A stretch of 21,988 nt of DNA from a virus. Both the position numbers and the translations under genes were made by a program. Shown one piece after another: positions 14,313 to 20,349 of the stretch (the first letter of the stretch is position 1; each line of letters begins with the position of its first letter). Where the stretch lies: positions 1 to 21,988 of IMG/VR virus record IMGVR_UViG_3300032046_002140; one strand, 5' to 3'. The notes under the pieces were generated by a model. The model did no database searches and was not told the origin of the DNA. It saw nothing but the letters and a program-made list of their open reading frames with translations.

Positions 14313-14366
14313 GCGACTTTCTTATCCTTTTCATACTTGGTTCCAACACAACTCAAGAAGTGACGC
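14294..14366 (+). repeat. Four-copy intergenic element, copy D (divergent)
   Basis: CACTTTTAAGCAATTA at 14294 and CAAGAAGTGACG at 14355-14366 match copy B. CACTTTT (14294-14300) pairs with AGAAGTG (14356-14362), keeping the 7-bp stem with one G-U pair where A and B have C-G. The loop is 55 bases rather than 43-44, and it contains a second AGCGACTTT block like copy A. The 3' part (GGATGC...CTGTAG) is lost. Confidence 0.5.
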
Positions 14367-14379
14367 AAAATTTCAGATA

Positions 14380-14411
14380 TTTGCAAATAAAGAAAATAAT
14401 ACATAATATTG
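14380..14411 (+). promoter_or_regulatory. Bacteroidetes-type promoter for the DNA-modification operon
   Basis: TTTG at 14380-14383, 20 bases, then TAATATTG at 14404-14411. This matches the Bacteroidetes pattern of a TTTG -33 box, a 19-21 base spacer and a TAnnTTTG -7 box with one mismatch. Transcription would start near 14417, giving a leader of about 80 bases with a strong hairpin before the gene at 14498. Confidence 0.65.
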
Positions 14412-14433
14412 CAGTCATCGTGTTAATGAACAC

Positions 14434-14476
14434 ACTCTGGAGGTAGTTCAACCGAGTATATCGGAGCCTCCAGAGT
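14434..14476 (+). promoter_or_regulatory. Leader hairpin ahead of the modification operon
   Basis: A perfect 10-bp stem pairs ACTCTGGAGG (14434-14443) with CCTCCAGAGT (14467-14476). A second small hairpin, CCGA/TCGG (14452-14455 with 14461-14464), is nested inside. No T-tract follows on this strand; instead nine A residues lead into the start region. It may stabilise the 5' end or control expression. Confidence 0.6.
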
Positions 14477-14497
14477 TTAACAAAAAAAAATGCAATT

Positions 14498-14731
14498 ATG
14501 AAAGAGGGAAGTAATGTAGGTTCAAGGATTGGTAAAATCATTCTGGGACTTTGTTTGGCACCAATATTGGCTGCCATTTTTTTTGTGGATAGATTTATTA
14601 TGGTTTTTTTAGTTCATCTGAAAGCTCCTACAGCAATGGAGTACTTTGATGATATGAAGTACATCGGACAATCTGTTATTCGGGTTGTTTGTTTTGTTCT
14701 GACTTTTTTAATATTCCTTTATTTCGTTTAG
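14498..14731 (+). CDS. Small two-helix membrane protein
   Basis: A 77-residue protein with two hydrophobic segments, about 13-37 (IILGLCLAPILAAIFFVDRF, continuing IMVFLVHL) and 58-77 (VIRVVCFVLTFLIFLYFV), joined by a loop containing TAMEYFDDMKYIGQ. It is the first gene of the transcript after the TTTG/TAATATTG promoter and the leader hairpin, and starts after nine A residues. An ATGCAATTATGA arrangement places a three-codon upstream reading frame whose stop overlaps this ATG. No family is recognised. It may protect the membrane or exclude superinfecting phage, but only topology is visible. Confidence 0.6.
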   Translation: MKEGSNVGSRIGKIILGLCLAPILAAIFFVDRFIMVFLVHLKAPTAMEYFDDMKYIGQSVIRVVCFVLTFLIFLYFV

Positions 14732-14732
14732 T

Positions 14733-15341
14733 ATGGTGCAGAATGTAGAAGTTCTGGAGGTGAAAATTGGCGCAGTCAAGCCAAATCCAGTCAATCCGAG
14801 AACAATCAAAGAATCTAACTTTAAGAAGCTGGTTAAGTCAATCAAGGACTTTCCAGAGATGCTTTCAATCCGAGAAATTGCAGTTGACGAGAATATGGTT
14901 ATTCTAGGGGGCAATATGCGTTATAAGGCTTGTGTAGAGGCTGGTTTAAAGAAAATACAAATAGTCAAAATAACTGGACTTACTAAAGAGCAAAAGGACG
15001 AGTTCATAATCAAGGATAACGTCAACTATGGCAAATGGGACTGGGACATTCTGGCTAATTCATTTGATGATGGGTTACTACGTGAATGGGGAATGAATAT
15101 CTGGACTCCAGAGGACTATACGCTTGAGGCTTCTGAGGAGCTGGATTCAGATTCAGATACGGACTTTGGTTCTGGTTCTGGTGACACGATGAAAGTTCAG
15201 AAAAAAGTTATTCAGATTGAGTTCGTTATTACCGATTATTCTCACGCTAACGAACTGGTGAATTACCTCAAAGCACGTAAGGTAGATATTGGAGCTCTAT
15301 TAATCGAATCAATGAAAAAAGCACTAGAAAATGCAAACTAA
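14733..15341 (+). CDS. ParB-like (ParB/Srx fold) protein 1
   Basis: A 202-residue protein. Residues 8-75 match the ParB N-terminal nuclease-like domain: VLEVKIGAVKPNPVNPRTIK, SIKDFPEMLSIREIAVDENM, and VILGGNMRYKACVEAGL with the GGNMRY..C signature. KDEFIIKDNVNYGKWDWDIL follows, as in phage ParB proteins. An acidic Ser/Asp/Gly linker leads to a C-terminal helical part. No helix-turn-helix as in chromosomal ParB is seen. Phage ParB-like proteins often lie beside DNA-modifying enzymes and terminases; this one is followed by a paralogue and a dioxygenase. In this family the fold may bind nucleotide (CTPase or nuclease-like), but the activity here is unknown. Confidence 0.8.
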   Translation: MVQNVEVLEVKIGAVKPNPVNPRTIKESNFKKLVKSIKDFPEMLSIREIAVDENMVILGGNMRYKACVEAGLKKIQIVKITGLTKEQKDEFIIKDNVNYGKWDWDILANSFDDGLLREWGMNIWTPEDYTLEASEELDSDSDTDFGSGSGDTMKVQKKVIQIEFVITDYSHANELVNYLKARKVDIGALLIESMKKALENAN

Positions 15342-15900
15342 AGAATACAAAATTTCGGAACTGAAGCAATACGAGGACAATCCTAGAACGATTGATGTTG
15401 CAAAATTTGAAGCTCTAAAGGAGTCGATAAAAGACTTTCCAGAGATGCTTTCAATCAGACCAATTATAATTGATATGAGCAATGTTATTCTGGCTGGTAA
15501 TATGCGTTATCTGGCTTGTCGAGAACTTGGTCATACCACAATTTTTGCGCGTCAAGTTGACTTACCAGACGACAAGGTTCAGCAGCTTTTGATAAAGGAC
15601 AATTTATCCTATGGTGAATGGGACCAAGATGCTTTGGAGTTCAACTGGGATATGGATTTGGTAGACAAATGGTTAGGTAAAGAGCCAATGAACTACGATG
15701 ATGTTGACTACGAGGATTTGGAGGCTAATATTGAAAGTCTGCAGCAAGGGGTTAAAAAAGCTCTGCAAATCAACATCGACATCGACCAATATGAAATCGC
15801 GAAAGAGCTGGAGAAAAAATGTAGGGATGCCAAAATCTACATAGGAGGAGAGTTGATTGAGTTAATGCAACAAGTTAAGCTGGAGTATGAAAAGGATTGA
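15331..15900 (+). CDS. ParB-like (ParB/Srx fold) protein 2, tandem paralogue
   Basis: A 189-residue protein overlapping the first ParB-like gene by 11 bases. The same blocks appear in order: YKISELKQYEDNPRTIDVAK, SIKDFPEMLSIRPIIIDMSN, VILAGNMRYLACRELGHTTI, QLLIKDNLSYGEWDQDALEF. The C-terminal part (ALQINIDIDQYEIAKELEKK, then YIGGELIELMQQVKLEYE) also resembles the end of protein 1, so the duplication covers the whole gene. The linker differs, so the two copies have diverged. A heterodimer or two target specificities are possible. Confidence 0.8.
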   Translation: MQTKEYKISELKQYEDNPRTIDVAKFEALKESIKDFPEMLSIRPIIIDMSNVILAGNMRYLACRELGHTTIFARQVDLPDDKVQQLLIKDNLSYGEWDQDALEFNWDMDLVDKWLGKEPMNYDDVDYEDLEANIESLQQGVKKALQINIDIDQYEIAKELEKKCRDAKIYIGGELIELMQQVKLEYEKD

Positions 15901-16687
15901 TTTAGTCAAAGTTATCCACAGCTGTAAAGTTGGTGACAAGTGCAGCACAATGCGACCAAATGTAACGGAGGATTGCACGTTATACGAGGATGGTGTTATG
16001 GTAGGGTTCTACATCAAGGACGTAACCAAGTACAGTCCTAAACTGGCTAAATATTTAGCTCTGGCCAATCAAGAATTTCGTTCAAAAAGAGTTCCGAAAT
16101 CTGTTATGTCACGTTCATCAGCAATTGTGGCTCGGAGAGAGGGAGGCCACGGAGTTGAACAGTTTTCAACAATCATTGGTTCAATACCTCCCAAGCCTCA
16201 TATGAGGAGAGCTTATCCAACACGTAGCAGCGTTCATAATGTTAAAACAGCAGATTTGTTTGTCAAGGCTATGATGATGGTTTGTAGGGAATGTGAGGAG
16301 CTTATAAAACAAATAGCTCCAGACATCTATGCTGCTCAACTCGAAACGATTTCAAGTAAGGTTCCAGAGGAGTGGAGATTTGGAAATCTGTTTACCAGCT
16401 CAATTTCAAATTACAATATTTCAGCTTCATATCACATCGACAGTGCTAATCTTTTGGGCTGCGCTAATGTAATTTTGGCCAAACGAGAAAATTCATACGG
16501 AGGTCATTTATCAGTTCCAGATTATGGTGCAATCTTCAATTCAGCTGAAAATTCAATGTTAGTTTATCCAGCCTGGAAATCACTTCACGGAGTCACTCCA
16601 ATAGTTCCTACTCAAGCTGGAGGATATCGAAATTCACTTGTTTTTTATCCTTTGAGAGCGTTCAAATATGATGAAAATGAGCAGTAA
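15887..16687 (+). CDS. TET/JBP-like Fe(II)/2-oxoglutarate dioxygenase, putative DNA base hydroxylase
   Basis: A 266-residue protein. The C-terminal half is a double-stranded beta-helix with the full metal and cofactor set: NISASYHIDSANLLG (H183 and D185), GGHLSVPDYGAIF, KSLHGVTPIVP (distal H234) and GGYRNSLVFYPL (R248, the 2-oxoglutarate-binding Arg). The N upstream of HxD and the GG.L..P segment fit the TET/JBP group, which oxidises the 5-methyl of pyrimidines in DNA. The N-terminal part (RSSAIVARREGGHGVEQFST) contains substrate-side residues not recognised further. It overlaps ParB 2 by 14 bases. Thymine to 5-hydroxymethyluracil is the inferred reaction, because the genes after it act on that base; 5-methylcytosine cannot be excluded. 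Confidence 0.7.
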   Translation: MKRIDLVKVIHSCKVGDKCSTMRPNVTEDCTLYEDGVMVGFYIKDVTKYSPKLAKYLALANQEFRSKRVPKSVMSRSSAIVARREGGHGVEQFSTIIGSIPPKPHMRRAYPTRSSVHNVKTADLFVKAMMMVCRECEELIKQIAPDIYAAQLETISSKVPEEWRFGNLFTSSISNYNISASYHIDSANLLGCANVILAKRENSYGGHLSVPDYGAIFNSAENSMLVYPAWKSLHGVTPIVPTQAGGYRNSLVFYPLRAFKYDENEQ

Positions 16688-16689
16688 AA

Positions 16690-16703
16690 TTGTGTTTACA
16701 CAA
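16690..16703. promoter_or_regulatory. Palindrome, possible operator
   Basis: TTGTGTTTACACAA: 6-bp arms around two bases, three bases after the dioxygenase stop and 10 bases before copy B. No T-tract follows directly, so a protein-binding site is more likely than a terminator. Confidence 0.3.
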
Positions 16704-16712
16704 ATCATCGAG

Positions 16713-16812
16713 AATACACTTTTTTTCACTTCTAAGCAATTAACACCTATCTGGCAACACGTTGGTTGTAAATTTCAAGAAGTGACGGATTGCAAGTGAG
16801 CCAGAACTGTAG
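16713..16812 (+). repeat. Four-copy intergenic element, copy B
   Basis: The first 25 bases equal copy A. The 8-bp stem TCACTTCT (16726-16733) with AGAAGTGA (16778-16785) is perfect. TCTGGC (16750-16755) in its loop pairs with GCCAGA (16800-16805) downstream for six bases, a pseudoknot geometry. CTGTAG (16807-16812) closes the element 34 bases before the amidotransferase ATG. Confidence 0.7.
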
Positions 16813-16845
16813 AGGGGAGTAAAAAATATTTAATAAGCAAACAAA

Positions 16846-17466
16846 ATGTGTGGAATTGTAGGTTATTTTAGCAAAAATCCGAGTATGGAAGATGCTTTTG
16901 ACTTGTTCAAATTGATACGTCAATCAAAAATTAGGGGGGTGCATTCCTATGGATATTCATACCTTTCTGGTGGAAAAATTGTCACTAGAAAGTTCTTTCA
17001 AAATGAATTTAGGGATATAAAAATACCAACTTCAAACTTTTTTATTTACCATAATCGGTACTCAACTTCTGGTGATTTTCATAATCACGAAAACAATCAA
17101 CCAATTCATATTGACAATTCAAGCTTGTGCTTCAATGGGGTTATTGATATGGGGACCAAGGAGGAAATGGAGGAACGCTGGAGTATTAAGATGGAAACTC
17201 ACAATGACGGTGAAGTACTGCTAAAGGTATCTGAGTTCAATCCTAAAGCAATGTTAGAGCTTGTTTCAAGGGTTGGTTCATTTTCTGGGTTGCTGCTTCA
17301 AGACAGAACGCTATACGCGTTTACTAATGGTATGAGGCCAATGTGGATATACGTCAGAGGTGAATCAATGTTTTTAGCTTCAACGAAAGACATTTTTATA
17401 AGAGCTCTGGGAGATGTTGAGCCCTTTCAAGTACCAGCAAATAAATTGTTGAAATGGGAATTATAA
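16846..17466 (+). CDS. Stand-alone class II glutamine amidotransferase (Ntn hydrolase)
   Basis: A 206-residue glutaminase-type domain without a synthetase partner. After Met removal, Cys2 of MCGIVGYFSK is the nucleophile. HNRYSTSGD (69-77), NNQPI (83-87), CFNGVID (95-101, oxyanion NG) and HNDGEVLL (119-126) are the usual glutamine-binding and oxyanion elements of GATase II. It would release ammonia from glutamine. Full-length members (GlmS, PurF, AsnB) carry a second domain that uses the ammonia; its absence means a partner must accept it, possibly the neighbouring base-modifying enzymes. It lies between the dioxygenase and the acetyltransferase, behind its own intergenic element, and overlaps the next gene by 13 bases. 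Confidence 0.8.
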   Translation: MCGIVGYFSKNPSMEDAFDLFKLIRQSKIRGVHSYGYSYLSGGKIVTRKFFQNEFRDIKIPTSNFFIYHNRYSTSGDFHNHENNQPIHIDNSSLCFNGVIDMGTKEEMEERWSIKMETHNDGEVLLKVSEFNPKAMLELVSRVGSFSGLLLQDRTLYAFTNGMRPMWIYVRGESMFLASTKDIFIRALGDVEPFQVPANKLLKWEL

Positions 17467-17885
17467 TCACATCGGCCAAGGAAGAAGATGCAATCTGGAT
17501 AAAACAGTTGTACAAAGATGAAAAGGAGCATATTGGAGATTTCAATCTGTTTTACGTATGGGTAAATTACATTGGAGGCACCGGAACCAGCAAATTTATC
17601 GTAATTGGCAAAAAAGCTTTTATGAGATACAGATGGTCAGTTCAAGCCAATTCCTACATCATTGACGAGATGGCAGTAGGTAGTCTATTCAAAAAAGAGG
17701 GGCTAGGTAAACATCTGGTTCAATCTATGATGAAAAAAGCTGCCAGAGAGAACAAAAAATTGACTGTAAAGTGCAATGCAACAAATGACGCTGCTAATCA
17801 ATTTTACGAAAGATGTGGACTTCAATTTGAAGGGGAATACTACACAAAAAACAGAGGTACTAAACAATTTGTATGGACGACTTAA
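17454..17885 (+). CDS. GNAT-family N-acetyltransferase
   Basis: A 143-residue acyltransferase. The GNAT core is clear: IITSAKEEDAIWIKQLYKDE at the N-terminus, IDEMAVGSLFKKEGLGKHLV (strand 4 and the acetyl-CoA pyrophosphate loop, K80-G85 as R/QxxGxG/A), and NDAANQFYERCGLQFEGEYY (residues 111-130), the conserved end of the fold. It transfers an acyl group from acyl-CoA to an amine. Between the amidotransferase and the transferase-like gene, with 13-base overlaps on both sides, an amine placed on DNA or its precursor is the likely acceptor. A protein target is not excluded. Confidence 0.8.
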   Translation: MGIIITSAKEEDAIWIKQLYKDEKEHIGDFNLFYVWVNYIGGTGTSKFIVIGKKAFMRYRWSVQANSYIIDEMAVGSLFKKEGLGKHLVQSMMKKAARENKKLTVKCNATNDAANQFYERCGLQFEGEYYTKNRGTKQFVWTT

Positions 17886-18763
17886 AAAAATACTACGAAT
17901 ATCATCGCAAAAGCTCCGTAGCAAAGGACATAGACCCAGCGAATGATACACTGAGGTACATTTCTAACAGATTTGAGCTGAATATTGAGCAGAGATATTG
18001 GTTAGCATTCCTTTACGCTTGTACCTACTCGCCTACAACAGCTTATTACATTTATAATGAATTTCCAGACTTTGAGAATGTAGATGTCAACAGACTACAA
18101 CGATGGTGGGATATGAACAAAAAAGTTCTGATTTTCCAAACAGATAGGTTAAGGGTTAAGAGCTCCAATCAATTTGTTGCAGCTTTTCAATCTTACAAGG
18201 AGCTTATCGGTTCCAGCACACAACACAATTTTTTCTGCAGCTTGATTTTATCTACACCAGATAAGTCCTATGACAATGTTTACCAGAAATCATCTGGTAT
18301 TTTCACTTTTGGTAGGTTCACGTTATTCATCTACCTGGAGATGCTTCACGTTTTAACTGGCCTGGACATCGAGCCAACAACTCTCAATTTAAAGGAGGCA
18401 GAAAGCTGTAGAAATGGGGTTGCTCTGGCTTTCTCAATGTACAGTTTGAATACACACGGAACGGAGTTAAAAATCACTCCAACTGAAATTGAGCTGCTTC
18501 AAAATAGGTTCGCTGAAATCAAAAATCACGTTCAAAAAATGTCAATCGAACATACTAATATCTGGAACATTGAAACGACTTTATGCGCTTACAAGAAATG
18601 GAGGCTAGGCAAAAGGTATGTAGGGTTCTACATCGATAGGGCTGGAGCTGAGATAACCAAAATGAGTCAAAGTATTACAGATGGTATTGACTGGTCACCA
18701 CTCTGGGATTTCAGAAAGGAAACGTATGAGCACTTTAGACTTAAAGAACTTCAAAACAAATAA
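17873..18763 (+). CDS. aGPT-PPlase2 / amino acid:DNA transferase-like base hypermodification enzyme
   Basis: A 296-residue helical protein. Segments LAFLYACTYSPTTAYYIYNE with FPDF (44-67), RWWDMNKKVLIFQTDRLRVK (77-96), FGRFTLFIYLEML (146-158) and SCRNGVALAF (178-187) match my recollection of the alpha-glutamyl/putrescinyl-thymine pyrophosphorylase clade 2 family, also called amino acid:DNA transferase. In thymidine hypermodification these enzymes act on pyrophosphorylated 5-hydroxymethyl-dU in DNA, displacing pyrophosphate with an amino acid or amine. The kinase expected to make that substrate is the next gene. It overlaps the GNAT gene by 13 bases. Family recognition is by eye and the transferred group is unknown. 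Confidence 0.65.
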   Translation: MDDLKKYYEYHRKSSVAKDIDPANDTLRYISNRFELNIEQRYWLAFLYACTYSPTTAYYIYNEFPDFENVDVNRLQRWWDMNKKVLIFQTDRLRVKSSNQFVAAFQSYKELIGSSTQHNFFCSLILSTPDKSYDNVYQKSSGIFTFGRFTLFIYLEMLHVLTGLDIEPTTLNLKEAESCRNGVALAFSMYSLNTHGTELKITPTEIELLQNRFAEIKNHVQKMSIEHTNIWNIETTLCAYKKWRLGKRYVGFYIDRAGAEITKMSQSITDGIDWSPLWDFRKETYEHFRLKELQNK

Positions 18764-18764
18764 T

Positions 18765-19967
18765 ATGCAACTATTAACACAAAATTCGGACCTCAAACGA
18801 ACTGGAATATACGGATGGACTCTACCAGCCCACTGGGTTACAATGGACGATGGTTCTAAGGTAAATACTTGTCCAAATGCTGGGATTTGTGCTGCTTTCT
18901 GTTATGCCAAAACTGGTACTTTCAAATTTAGCAATGTACTCAAGGCTCACAGAGAGAAATTGGATTTAGTTATGAACCATAGGGATAAATGGATATCGAT
19001 GATGAATGAGGAGTTGAACAAGCCAAAATACATTGGAAAATACATCAGAATACACGACGCTGGGGACTTCTACTCAATCGACTATGCTGTAGACTGGTTA
19101 AATATTGCTAAAATCAACCCAGAGGTTAACTTTTACGCTTATACCAAGGAGGTTGATATGTTTAAAACCAAATTAGCTCAGCTTATACCGACAAACTTCA
19201 TTCTAATTTATTCCTTTGGAGGGAAGCAAGACAAAATGATTGATAGGGACAAGGATAGGCACTCTGACGTGTTTTACGACTACAACGAAATGATAAAGGC
19301 TGGTTACAACGATATTGGGAACGATGACAAACAAGCTGCTATTCATCCAAATCACAAGGTAGGGTTGTTCAGAAACAATTTACCACACTTAATCAAAAAA
19401 CAAGGGGCAAGAAACTTCTCGGATTGGCAATCTGGACACAAATCCGAAGCAAAAAAGATCCATTTTTCACACCCTAAAAAAATTTTACTGATTGGAGCAA
19501 CTGGAACTGGTAAAACTTGGGTAATGGAACAATTGCTGCTCAAGTATAAATGTAATCGGAGAGCGAAGCTAGGAAAGTTCTATTTTCATCGAAATGACAA
19601 TCTGGTAATTGTAGGGAAATACGATGGCTCAACCTTTCAAGGTTCTGACAGACTATCAATGTCAGTGGTTACCGATTTGGACAAGTTTCTTCAATACAGC
19701 TCGAAAGATTTTGTACTTTTGGAGGGAGATAGGTTCACCAATAAAACAGTAATTAAAGCTGCTGAGCCGATTATAATACGAATTATGGGTAATGGTGCAG
19801 ATGGGAGGTTTTCGAGAGGCTCTGAGCAAACCGATAGGCAAATCAAATCCATTCATACAAGAGTACACAATATTGAGCTACCAAGCAATGGTTATGAGGT
19901 TCAAAACTCTACCGAAGCTTTGGAGCTAATCACAAAACTAATTGATGAATCAAATGGAAGAAGCTAA
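18765..19967 (+). CDS. Fusion: GP88-like Cys-rich domain plus P-loop 5-hmdU DNA kinase-like domain
   Basis: A 400-residue protein; ATG 18765 follows the previous stop by one base. Domain 1 (about 15-210) has CPNAGICAAFCYAKTG with C36, C42 and C46, IRIHDAGDFYSIDYAVDW, and NFYAYTKEVDMF, as in GP88-like phage proteins; the Cys triad suggests an Fe-S or metal site and a barrel-like fold. Domain 2 (about 235-400) is a P-loop kinase: IGATGTGKT (243-251), GKYDGSTFQGSDRLSMSV (284-301), LLEGDRFTN (318-326), DRQIKSIHTRVHNI. The GSDRLSMS and EGDR blocks resemble 5-hydroxymethyl-dU DNA kinases, which place a pyrophosphate on hydroxymethyluracil in DNA. The linker near 19458 carries one of two GATC sites. 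Confidence 0.65.
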   Translation: MQLLTQNSDLKRTGIYGWTLPAHWVTMDDGSKVNTCPNAGICAAFCYAKTGTFKFSNVLKAHREKLDLVMNHRDKWISMMNEELNKPKYIGKYIRIHDAGDFYSIDYAVDWLNIAKINPEVNFYAYTKEVDMFKTKLAQLIPTNFILIYSFGGKQDKMIDRDKDRHSDVFYDYNEMIKAGYNDIGNDDKQAAIHPNHKVGLFRNNLPHLIKKQGARNFSDWQSGHKSEAKKIHFSHPKKILLIGATGTGKTWVMEQLLLKYKCNRRAKLGKFYFHRNDNLVIVGKYDGSTFQGSDRLSMSVVTDLDKFLQYSSKDFVLLEGDRFTNKTVIKAAEPIIIRIMGNGADGRFSRGSEQTDRQIKSIHTRVHNIELPSNGYEVQNSTEALELITKLIDESNGRS

Positions 19968-20349
19968 TAAGACAAGTGACACAAGTGACAACATAAAAAA
20001 GGAGCGTATGGTTGCAGCTCTGGAAAAAAGTCTGGGAATTGTTACAAATGCAGCAAAGGCAGTTGGAATTTCACGCAATACTCACTACCGATGGATGAAA
20101 GAGGATACCGACTACAAAAAGTCAGTCAATGACCTTGATAATGTGGCTCTGGACTTTGCAGAGAGTAAATTGCACGAGTCAATCTTTGAGGGCAATATAG
20201 CAGCAATCATTTTCTTTCTGAAAACCAAAGGAAAGGTAAGAGGCTACATTGAGCGACAAGAACTGGATATCAAAACAGACAAGCCAGACTTATCTGGGTT
20301 AACAACAGAGGAGCTTATGGCTCTGGCTTCAAATGAAGATAATGGATAA
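19945..20349 (+). CDS. Terminase small subunit-like protein (phBC6A51-type helix-turn-helix)
   Basis: A 134-residue protein. KKERMVAALEKSLGIVTNAA followed by KAVGISRNTHYRWMKEDTDY is a helix-turn-helix of the small-terminase/phBC6A51 kind, and LDNVALDFAESKLHESIFEG with AAIIFFLKTKGKVRGYIERQ is the conserved remainder. The acidic tail ends SNEDNG. It should recognise the packaging site and load the large subunit, whose gene it overlaps by 17 bases. The start at 19945 overlaps the kinase gene by 23 bases; ATG 19954 is an alternative. The link to the DNA-modification genes upstream is tight, so packaging and modification are probably co-expressed. Confidence 0.75.
   Translation: MNQMEEANKTSDTSDNIKKERMVAALEKSLGIVTNAAKAVGISRNTHYRWMKEDTDYKKSVNDLDNVALDFAESKLHESIFEGNIAAIIFFLKTKGKVRGYIERQELDIKTDKPDLSGLTTEELMALASNEDNG

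Noticed and set aside
14490-14501. Three-codon upstream frame ATGCAATTATGA as a gene
   Set aside because: Too short to be annotated as a gene; mentioned only as part of the leader of the 14498 gene.
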